A stretch of DNA of 7,083 nt from Klebsiella pneumoniae. Lineage in GTDB: Bacteria > Pseudomonadota > Gammaproteobacteria > Ga0077536. Positions 1 through 4,872 of this stretch are shown here, in pieces (the stretch's first letter is position 1; each line of letters begins with the position of its first letter). The translations under genes and the position numbers were made by a program. The stretch covers positions 1-7,083 of the forward strand of contig CAMCBY010000214.1 in the NCBI GenBank assembly GCA_945873015.1, read 5' to 3'. The notes beneath the pieces are model-generated. The model was not told the DNA's origin. It saw only the letters and a program-made list of their open reading frames with translations, and searched no databases.

Positions 1-79
1 GTGCGAATTCATTCGCACATTAGAGCCTTTGCGATGCGCCGAGCCACGGCATGAATGTGCGAATGAATTCGCACCTACA
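1..79. repeat. REPIN-like inverted pair of extragenic palindromes (left end cut by the window edge)
   Basis: The left arm (1-21) is GTGCGAATTCATTCGCAC followed by ATT. The right arm (54-79) is its reverse complement extended by CCTACA. Each arm is itself a hairpin with 8-bp stems (GTGCGAAT/ATTCGCAC), and the two arms also pair with each other around a 32-base spacer (22-53). This nested symmetry is the REPIN arrangement known from REP sequences of Pseudomonas and relatives. The same arms recur at 6043-6127, where the left arm begins TGTAGG; that part is presumably just upstream of base 1 here. The two spacers are unrelated, so the conserved unit is the arm. No transposase (RAYT) gene is in the window. 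Confidence 0.88.
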
Positions 80-102
80 GGGGAAGGCTCGGCGTTTTCG
101 GG

Positions 103-119
103 CGCGGCGCAAAGCCGCG
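103..119. other. GC-rich stem-loop upstream of pssA
   Basis: CGCGGC (103-108) and GCCGCG (114-119) form a perfect 6-bp stem around the loop GCAAA. It is not followed by a T run, so a Rho-independent terminator for an upstream gene is not well supported. It could be leader or 3' structure of a neighbouring transcript, or chance in GC-rich DNA. Confidence 0.3.
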
Positions 120-121
120 TC

Positions 122-135
122 TGATCGATCATAAT
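122..135 (+). promoter_or_regulatory. Candidate -10 box with overlapping palindrome, pssA leader
   Basis: CATAAT at 130-135 matches the sigma-70 -10 consensus at five of six positions. It overlaps a perfect 10-bp palindrome, TGATCGATCA (122-131). No convincing -35 box lies 16-18 bases upstream, so this is a weak promoter call. It sits about 80 bases before the preferred pssA start and is the best candidate between the repeat and the gene. The palindrome could be an operator, but it is short enough to occur by chance. Confidence 0.3.
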
Positions 136-215
136 GGGGTCGTGATACCACGCTCATGTCGGCGTCACACTCGCGGCGCGCAATGAGGCGCCGGTCGATC
201 AAAGAGGGTCAGCCC

Positions 216-1046
216 ATGCAAGTCGTGTCATCTCCGCCGCCGGACGATCCACCGGAGGCTCCATCGCCCCTGCCACCCAACAAACGTCGCGCCGGTATCT
301 ACCTGCTACCGAACCTGTTCACCACCAGCGCACTGTTCGCCGGCTTCTATGGCATCGTTGCTGCGATCAACGGGCGTTTCGAAGCCGCCGCCATTGCGGT
401 GCTGGTCGCGATGGTGTTCGACGGCATCGATGGCCGCGTCGCGCGCATGACCAACACCCAGAGTGATTTCGGCGCGCAGTACGACAGCCTCGCCGATATG
501 GTGTCTTTTGGTGTGGCGCCGGCCCTGGTCATGTATGAATGGACCTTGCACTCACTTGGCAAGCTCGGTTTCGTGGTGGCGTTCATGTATGCGGCCGGCG
601 CGGCCTTGCGTCTGGCGCGCTTTAACACCCAGGTTGGTGTCGCCGATAAGCGTTATTTCCAGGGCCTGCCGAGTCCCTCGGCGGCGGCGCTGGTCGCCGC
701 GCTGGTGTGGTTTGGTGATTATGTCGGTGCGCGCGAGTCCGGTTTGATGACGACCGCCGCGCTTTTCGTCACCATCGCTGCCGCGCTGTTGATGGTCAGT
801 AATCTGCGCTACTACAGCTTCAAGGAGCTCGACCTGCACGGTCGTGTGCCATTCGTGACCGTGCTGGCGGTGGTGCTCGGTTTTGTGCTGATTTCCATCG
901 AGCCCGCCAGTGCGCTGCTGATCATCTTTGGCGGCTATGCGGCGTCGGGTGTGTTCGAGACCCTGAAGTTGCGCCGCAAGCGCCGCGCCGAGCGGCGCGA
1001 GAGCAAGATGGGGGTGCCGCCCCCAAGTGGATCAGAATCTTTGTAG
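216..1046 (+). CDS. pssA: CDP-diacylglycerol--serine O-phosphatidyltransferase (phosphatidylserine synthase)
   Basis: This enzyme condenses CDP-diacylglycerol with L-serine to phosphatidylserine, the precursor of phosphatidylethanolamine, at the inner membrane. The 276-residue protein carries the complete CDP-alcohol phosphotransferase signature: D69, D72, G73, A76, R77, G86, D90 and D94 in the order DxxDGxxARx8GxxxDxxxD. The typical N-terminal segment GIYLLPNLFTT (27-37) precedes it. Several hydrophobic segments follow (roughly 34-52, 57-69, 95-113, 140-200 and 215-250), and the C-terminus is a basic, Arg/Lys-rich tail. I chose the ATG at 216 because GAGGG (204-208) lies 7 bases upstream; an in-frame ATG at 156 has no ribosome binding site and only adds a basic stretch unlike the family. 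The stop codon lies inside a palindromic repeat. In many proteobacteria pssA lies near ilvC and leuA; neither is visible here. The family is certain, and the serine specificity follows from overall resemblance. Confidence 0.95.
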   Translation: MQVVSSPPPDDPPEAPSPLPPNKRRAGIYLLPNLFTTSALFAGFYGIVAAINGRFEAAAIAVLVAMVFDGIDGRVARMTNTQSDFGAQYDSLADMVSFGVAPALVMYEWTLHSLGKLGFVVAFMYAAGAALRLARFNTQVGVADKRYFQGLPSPSAAALVAALVWFGDYVGARESGLMTTAALFVTIAAALLMVSNLRYYSFKELDLHGRVPFVTVLAVVLGFVLISIEPASALLIIFGGYAASGVFETLKLRRKRRAERRESKMGVPPPSGSESL

Positions 1047-1070
1047 GCGCGAATGAATTCGCACCTACAA
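1041..1070. repeat. Single REP-like palindrome holding the stop codons of two convergent genes
   Basis: Left arm 1041-1054 (TTGTAGGCGCGAAT) and right arm 1057-1070 (ATTCGCACCTACAA) are inverted copies with one mismatch around a central GA. This is the same unit as the arms at 54-79 and 6043-6127, but present singly. TAG at 1044-1046 ends pssA. The opposite-strand TAG (1067-1065) ends the SRPBCC gene. Because the hairpin lies between convergent genes it may act as a shared 3'-end structure that protects or terminates both transcripts; that role is inferred from position only. Confidence 0.85.
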
Positions 1071-1484
1071 TCCGAGACGGCGGCGCGTGCGCGCGATACC
1101 GCCTTTGTAGATGCCGCCCAGCACGGTTTCGGCCTGGGCGTCCGAGATACCGACCGGCTCGAAAGTGCCGGCCCAGTGGATGCGCGAGCTGTGGGCGTCC
1201 AGCGGCGTGACCACCACCGTCGCTGAATATTGGGCGACCGGCAACGCGGTTTGTTCGTTAATGATGGCGTAGGTGAAGCTGCGTGCCTTCGCGTCGTATT
1301 GTTCGAGACGCTCTTCAATCACGCCGCCATTGGCCAGCACGATGCTGCGCACCGCGCCGACGCCGCTGCCGGTGACGGTAAAATCCTTGATCATCTCGTT
1401 CCGCTCGAGGCCGGCGAAATCACCAATCACGGCAAACACCGCGTCGGCGGCTGCCGCCACGGTTTCTTCAACGACTACTTTCAT
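1065..1484 (-). CDS. SRPBCC-family (START/polyketide cyclase-like) small protein
   Basis: This 139-residue protein has the helix-grip layout of the SRPBCC superfamily. It opens with a beta strand (MKVVVEETVAA), followed by the helix-start motif ADAVFAVIGDFAGL (13-26) and the GSGVGAVRSI turn-strand (39-48). Further strands include ERLEQYDAKARSFTYAI (58-74) and SSRIHWAGTFEP (99-110), and a long C-terminal helix carries the basic tail RTRRRLGL. Such proteins bind hydrophobic ligands, and some act as cyclases or hydrolases; the ligand cannot be read from the sequence. The ATG at 1484 was chosen because CAGGAG lies about 7 bases upstream; the longer in-frame start at 1577 would run into the ferredoxin gene. 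It is third in line after gntR and the ferredoxin on the minus strand, with an 89-base gap, so it may be co-transcribed. Its stop codon is supplied by the repeat at 1041-1070. Confidence 0.85.
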   Translation of the reverse strand: MKVVVEETVAAAADAVFAVIGDFAGLERNEMIKDFTVTGSGVGAVRSIVLANGGVIEERLEQYDAKARSFTYAIINEQTALPVAQYSATVVVTPLDAHSSRIHWAGTFEPVGISDAQAETVLGGIYKGGIARTRRRLGL

Positions 1485-1544
1485 GGTCAAACTCCTGGCT
1501 GTTGCTGGCCGTGACTCTACGGCATGTGCGGCGACCGTGGCTGC

Positions 1545-1557
1545 CCCCGATACGGGG
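1545..1557 (-). other. Small stem-loop between the ferredoxin and SRPBCC genes
   Basis: CCCCG (1545-1549) and CGGGG (1553-1557) form a 5-bp GC stem with a 3-base loop, 16 bases past the ferredoxin stop codon on the minus strand. There is no following T run in that direction. It could weakly attenuate or stabilise the upstream message. The rest of the 89-base gap holds only the SRPBCC ribosome binding site. Confidence 0.25.
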
Positions 1558-1573
1558 TGTGGCACGACAGATT

Positions 1574-1864
1574 TCAAGCGTCGAAGTCGAGGCTCAAGGT
1601 CGCGCTCTCGGGCTCAGCCTGACAGGCCAGCACATAACCCGCCGCCTGTTCGGTCTCGTCGAGGATGAGGTTGTTGCGCATGCGTACCAGGCCATCCAAT
1701 AGTTTCGCGCGACAGGTTGAGCAGCACCCTGCTTCGCAACTGTAGGGCAACTCAATGCCGGCCGCGCGGCTGCCCTCGAGTACGGTGCGACCATCGCGTG
1801 GCATATGAAAGCGGCGGTGTTGGCCGAACACCCGCACGTTGATTTCGACCTCGGCGCCACTCAT
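1574..1864 (-). CDS. Plant-type (chloroplast-type) [2Fe-2S] ferredoxin, PaaE C-terminus-like
   Basis: This 96-residue soluble electron carrier has four cysteines in the plant-type pattern CX4CX2CX29C: C43, C48, C51 and C81, plus a non-ligand C47. The block ELPYSCEAGCCSTCRAKL and the later AGYVLACQAEPES match the ferredoxin domain found at the C-terminus of PaaE-like oxygenase reductases. Here no FAD/NAD domain is attached, so the protein must receive electrons from a separate reductase not present in the window. The ATG lies one base after the gntR stop (TGA-C-ATG), which implies co-transcription and probably translational coupling. The likely client is the Rieske oxygenase encoded divergently at 2652. 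A carbazole dioxygenase of a marine bacterium (Neptuniibacter) has, to my recollection, been described with a chloroplast-type ferredoxin, which makes this pairing plausible. Other [2Fe-2S]-dependent oxygenases, such as the nearby P450, are alternative clients. Confidence 0.92.
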   Translation of the reverse strand: MSGAEVEINVRVFGQHRRFHMPRDGRTVLEGSRAAGIELPYSCEAGCCSTCRAKLLDGLVRMRNNLILDETEQAAGYVLACQAEPESATLSLDFDA

Positions 1865-1865
1865 G

Positions 1866-2540
1866 TCAGGCCAGCCCCGGAATGAGTTGTGCCAGCTCGC
1901 CCGCGCGGCGTACATGGGCGCGCATGAGTTTTTCCGCAGCGGCGCACTTGCCGGCCACGATGGCGTCGATGATGTCGACATGCTGATGTGCCGACACGCT
2001 GCGCTGTTGCTGGTCGAGCAGGCGCAGAAACTGCAGGCGATAGCCCGGTAGTTCAAGCGGTTGGAGTGCGGCCGCGAGCCGCGTATTGCCGGCCAGGGCG
2101 ACGATACCCTCATGCAGTGGCACGTTGTTCTCCATATGGCTCAATTCGTTGTGCAGCACTTCGTCACCGAGCCATACCGCACGTGCTTCAGCCAGCCAGG
2201 CGGGAGGTCCGCCGGTGGCGCAACGTGCGGCGGCGAGACCGGCGGCAAATCCCTCCAGGCATTCACGCATCTGAAACAACTCGGCGAGCGACGCGCGCGT
2301 CATGCGCCGCACACAGGCACCACGCTGGTGTTGCAATTCCAGCGACCCTTCGGCGGCGAGGATGAGGAAGGCTTCGCGCAAAGTGCTGCGGCTGGCCGGC
2401 AACTGCGCCATGAGCTCTGCTTCGATGAGGCGTTGGCCGGGGGCCAGAAAGCCTTGCTGGATCTGCCGGCGGATCTCGGAGGCGGCGATATCGGCGGCCT
2501 TGGTCAGGCTATTGCGAGCACGCGGCTCAAGAAGCTTCAT
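1866..2540 (-). CDS. GntR-family transcriptional regulator, FCD (FadR) subfamily
   Basis: The 224-residue protein has an N-terminal winged helix-turn-helix (about 12-80): IRRQIQQGFLAPGQRLIEAELMAQLPASRSTLREAFLILAAEGSLEL carries the GntR hallmarks of PGQRL, SRSTLREA and the wing. A C-terminal all-helical FCD ligand domain follows (about 84-220). FCD metal/ligand residues are visible: H143 (LHEGIVALAGN), H187 (QHVDIIDAI) and H209 (MRAHV). The usual Asp four residues before the first His is N139 here. The ATG at 2540 is preceded by AGGGAG with 7-8 bases of spacing; a GTG at 2564 is less likely. The gene is divergent from the CarAa-like oxygenase and one base upstream of the ferredoxin. GntR-type repressors (CarR) control carbazole genes in some sphingomonads, so a local repressor responding to a pathway intermediate is a reasonable inference. 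The palindrome at 2585-2597 is the likely binding site. Confidence 0.93.
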   Translation of the reverse strand: MKLLEPRARNSLTKAADIAASEIRRQIQQGFLAPGQRLIEAELMAQLPASRSTLREAFLILAAEGSLELQHQRGACVRRMTRASLAELFQMRECLEGFAAGLAAARCATGGPPAWLAEARAVWLGDEVLHNELSHMENNVPLHEGIVALAGNTRLAAALQPLELPGYRLQFLRLLDQQQRSVSAHQHVDIIDAIVAGKCAAAEKLMRAHVRRAGELAQLIPGLA

Positions 2541-2568
2541 GCGCCATCTCCCTGGTCGCGGCACGGCG

Positions 2569-2597
2569 TTGACAGGCGAACATTAATGTCAGACATT
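2569..2597 (+). promoter_or_regulatory. Sigma-70 promoter for the Rieske oxygenase gene
   Basis: A perfect -35 box TTGACA (2569-2574) is followed by a 17-base spacer and a weak -10 box GACATT (2592-2597, three of six matches). Transcription would start near A2604. This lies downstream of the first in-frame ATG (2586), so if the promoter is right the oxygenase must start later, at the GTG near 2652. On the opposite strand ATTAAT, ending near 2582, could be a -10 element for gntR, but its -35 is poor. Confidence 0.55.
2585..2597. promoter_or_regulatory. Likely GntR operator: perfect 13-bp palindrome
   Basis: AATGTC-A-GACATT is a perfect inverted repeat with a single central base. It contains GTC-N-GAC, which fits the general GntR/FCD operator form (GTM, 0-1 base, KAC). 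It covers the -10 box of the oxygenase promoter and sits in the short divergent region next to gntR, the ideal position for repression and autoregulation. Binding by the neighbouring regulator is inferred. Confidence 0.6.
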
Positions 2598-2651
2598 CTG
2601 GTCAGTCTAAATGATTCGATTGCCGGCGCAAACGGCTGGCGAGGAGGCGTG

Positions 2652-3842
2652 GTGGCGGAACAAGGCTTCGTCGATGAGGCAATCCTCGAGAAGGTGCGTG
2701 TCGGGCGCAATTACGTGGCGGCCAAATACGGCTTCCGCAATCACTGGTATCCGGCGCTGTTCAGTGCCGAACTCGGCGAAGGTGAGGCGCGTGCCCTGAC
2801 CCTGCTGGGTGAAAACATCCTGCTCAAGCGTATCGACGGCGAAGTGCGCGCACTGCGCGACCGCTGTCTGCATCGCGGCGTGCCGTTATCGACCAAACTC
2901 GAGTGTTACACCCGCGACACGGTGACCTGCTGGTATCACGGGTTTACCTATCGTTTCAGCGACGGCGTGCTGTGTGCCATTGCCGGTACCGAGGGCAGCT
3001 CCATTGTCGGGCGCAAGAAGCTGCACGTGTATCCCGTCATCGAAGCGCAGGGCCTGGTGTTCGTATTCGTCGGCGATGCCGATCAGCCACCGCCACCCTT
3101 ACATCACGACGTGCCGCCGACTTTTCTCGATGCGGACATGGTGATACGTGGCAAAAGTCGTATGGTCGCCGCCAATTGGCGCATAGGTGCGGAAAACGGT
3201 TTCGACTCCACCCACATCTTCATCCACAAAAACTCGGTACTGATTGAGGATGTCGACCTGGCGCTGCCGCTGGGTTTGCAGCCCCAGGGTCGTCACGCCT
3301 TCAAGACCAGCATCGGCAACGATGGCCCGACCGGCGTGTTCGATAACTTCGGCCCGGGTGAAGTGATACCGGTTTTCACCGCACGTATCGAGGGGCAAGA
3401 GGTGCTGCAAGGTGCGATGCATGGCAGCAATCGGGTGCCGCAGGATATTTCCATGTGGCTGCCCTGCGCCTTGCGCGTGCACCCCTGGCCGGTACCGGAG
3501 CTCACTCAGTTCGAATGGTATGTGCCGATAGATGGCGACCGTCATCTGTACTTGCAGACGCTCGGCAAACGCTGCCAGAGCGCGGCGGAGATAGCGGCAT
3601 TCGATGAAGAATTCCAGCGTCGCTGGGTGCCGAAAGCGCTCGATGGTTTCAATGACGACGACGTGTGGGCGCGCGAGGCCACGCAGCCTTTCTACGCCGA
3701 TGACAGCGGCTGGCTGAAGGAGCAGTTGTTCGAGCCGGACGGCAATATCGTCGAATGGCGCAAGCTCGCCAGCGCCCACGCGCGCGGCATCCAGACTCCG
3801 CAGCATATCGACGCTCCGCGGCGTGCGCGCGAGGCGTCGTGA
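2652..3842 (+). CDS. CarAa-like Rieske non-haem iron oxygenase, terminal (alpha) component
   Basis: This is a terminal oxygenase that uses O2 and ferredoxin electrons to hydroxylate an aromatic substrate. It closely resembles CarAa of carbazole 1,9a-dioxygenase from VDEAIL near the N-terminus to WRKLASAHARGIQT near the end. Numbered from GTG 2652 (396 residues; CarAa is about 384), the Rieske cluster ligands are C72, H74, C93 and H96 (CLH...CWYH). The mononuclear iron ligands are H188 and H192 (HIFIH) plus an Asp in the DDD run 335-337. The electron-bridging Asp is D185 (GFDSTH). CarAa-type enzymes are alpha-3 with no beta subunit, and none is present here. An ATG at 2586 gives a 418-residue form, but it overlaps the predicted operator and promoter and lacks a good ribosome binding site. 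GTG 2652 has AGGAGG (2642-2647) just upstream and matches the CarAa N-terminus. The substrate is not proven; ring-cleavage genes carBa/carBb and a reductase are absent from the window. Confidence 0.93.
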   Translation: MAEQGFVDEAILEKVRVGRNYVAAKYGFRNHWYPALFSAELGEGEARALTLLGENILLKRIDGEVRALRDRCLHRGVPLSTKLECYTRDTVTCWYHGFTYRFSDGVLCAIAGTEGSSIVGRKKLHVYPVIEAQGLVFVFVGDADQPPPPLHHDVPPTFLDADMVIRGKSRMVAANWRIGAENGFDSTHIFIHKNSVLIEDVDLALPLGLQPQGRHAFKTSIGNDGPTGVFDNFGPGEVIPVFTARIEGQEVLQGAMHGSNRVPQDISMWLPCALRVHPWPVPELTQFEWYVPIDGDRHLYLQTLGKRCQSAAEIAAFDEEFQRRWVPKALDGFNDDDVWAREATQPFYADDSGWLKEQLFEPDGNIVEWRKLASAHARGIQTPQHIDAPRRAREAS

Positions 3843-3856
3843 CGATGCGGAGCGCA

Positions 3857-3896
3857 ATTGGCTTGGCCTTCATGTGCGGCTGTGCAAGCCGCCAAT
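3857..3896 (+). other. Stem-loop in the oxygenase-hydrolase intergenic gap
   Basis: The 73-base gap contains GCGGCT (3876-3881) and AGCCGC (3887-3892), a 6-bp stem with a 5-base loop. An alternative outer pairing joins ATTGGC (3857-3862) to GCCAAT (3891-3896); the two share bases and so compete. The structure ends just before the GGGAG ribosome binding site of the next gene (3902-3906). It may mark an mRNA processing or stability element, or be chance. Confidence 0.3.
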
Positions 3897-3915
3897 CGAC
3901 CGGGAGAATCTCACC

Positions 3916-4782
3916 ATGAGTCTATGGCTCGACATGCTCGGCGCGACGGTGCGCAGCGTCAATACTCGAAGTTTCGGCGCGACGCGTATCGCCGAGGCCG
4001 GCATGGAGCATGCCGAAACCGTCATCTTCATGCATGGCATCGGCGGACACATGGAAGCCTATGCGCGCAACATCGTCGCGCTGTCGACGCGCTTTCATAC
4101 CATCGCCTACGACTTCATCGGTCATGGCCTGTCGGCCAAACCCGCCATCGACTACTCGCCGCGTGTGCTGGTCGAACATCTTGGTGAATTGATGGACGGG
4201 CTCGGGCTCGGGCGCAGTCATTTATGCGGCGAGTCGCTGGGCGGCTGGGTGGCGGGTTTGTTCGCCGCCGCTCATGCCGAGCGCGTGCAACGGCTGATCC
4301 TCAACACCTCGGCAGGTTTACCCATCCTCACCGACAAGGGCCGCCAGGATCTGCAGGAACTGATCGACCTCAGCCGCAAGGCCGCGACCCAGGGCCCGCC
4401 CAGTTACGACAGCATAATGAATCGTATGAAGTGGCTGTTCCATCCGCACAACCATCACATGATCAGCGACGAGTTGGTCAACACCCGTCTGCGGTTTTAT
4501 TCGCAGCCGATGATGAAGGACATCGCGCCGCGGGTGCTGGCCATGATTCCGATGCATGACGATTACCTTATCCCGCTGGAGCAGATTCGCGCCGAGACGC
4601 TGTTCTTGTGGACCACTGACAATCCGGTGCACGACGTCGAGACCGCGCGCCGCAGTGCGGCCCAGGTGCCGGGCGCAAAACTCTATGTCATCAAGGCCGA
4701 TGCCGCCCATTGGCCACAATATGAAGCGCCGGAGGAATTCAACGGCGTGGTCGCACGTTTTCTTGCGAGCGGCGAGATTTGA
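3916..4782 (+). CDS. Alpha/beta-fold hydrolase, possible C-C bond (meta-cleavage product) hydrolase
   Basis: The 288-residue protein has the alpha/beta hydrolase core: oxyanion-hole motif MHGIGGHMEAYARN (39-52), strand-turn AYDFIGHGLSAKP (64-76), nucleophile elbow GESLGG with S107, and a C-terminal catalytic His at H265 (ADAAHWPQYEAPEEFN). The layout resembles hydrolases such as CarC/BphD that split ring-cleavage products of aromatic compounds, and the position after a CarAa-like oxygenase supports that. Oddly, where those enzymes have the catalytic Asp (GxxDxxVP) this protein reads WTTDNPVHDVE: the aligned position is N236, flanked by D235 and D240. The ATG at 3916 has GGGAG 9 bases upstream; an earlier in-frame ATG at 3823 would overlap the oxygenase gene. 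The 73-base gap and shared strand suggest one operon with the oxygenase. An esterase or another C-C hydrolase is the main alternative. Confidence 0.87.
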   Translation: MSLWLDMLGATVRSVNTRSFGATRIAEAGMEHAETVIFMHGIGGHMEAYARNIVALSTRFHTIAYDFIGHGLSAKPAIDYSPRVLVEHLGELMDGLGLGRSHLCGESLGGWVAGLFAAAHAERVQRLILNTSAGLPILTDKGRQDLQELIDLSRKAATQGPPSYDSIMNRMKWLFHPHNHHMISDELVNTRLRFYSQPMMKDIAPRVLAMIPMHDDYLIPLEQIRAETLFLWTTDNPVHDVETARRSAAQVPGAKLYVIKADAAHWPQYEAPEEFNGVVARFLASGEI

Positions 4783-4810
4783 GGTTCGCCACAACCGCCG
4801 CGCAGCGGGA

Positions 4811-4840
4811 TTGGACCTCGACCCCCATCGCCGATAAAAA
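4811..4840 (+). promoter_or_regulatory. Weak candidate promoter for the epoxide hydrolase gene
   Basis: In the 90-base gap, TTGGAC (4811-4816) and TAAAAA (4835-4840) are separated by 18 bases. They match the sigma-70 boxes at three and four of six positions. The A/T-rich patch stands out in GC-rich DNA. The gene could equally be read from the upstream operon. Confidence 0.25.
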
Positions 4841-4872
4841 TAGCGGCCCTGCTCCCCGATGAGACCCAGCCC

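Noticed and set aside
1..79. CRISPR-like array
   Set aside because: There are only two inverted arms with one spacer, each arm being a palindrome with an internal GAATTC; there are no direct repeats in tandem and no cas genes.
156..215. Longer pssA start at ATG 156
   Set aside because: It has no ribosome binding site, while ATG 216 is preceded by GAGGG at good spacing; the added residues are basic and unlike the family.
935..1318. Minus-strand frame containing CRCEFIRA-type sequence
   Set aside because: This peptide is the translation of the REP-like repeat, a common annotation artefact, and the frame overlaps pssA and the SRPBCC gene.
1865..2113. N-terminal extension of the ferredoxin frame to 2113
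   Set aside because: It overlaps gntR in another frame; the ATG at 1864 immediately after the gntR stop gives a normal 96-residue ferredoxin.
2061..2585. N-terminal extension of the oxygenase reading frame back to 2061
   Set aside because: It runs antisense through the gntR coding region, shows no Rieske-family similarity, and lies upstream of the predicted promoter.
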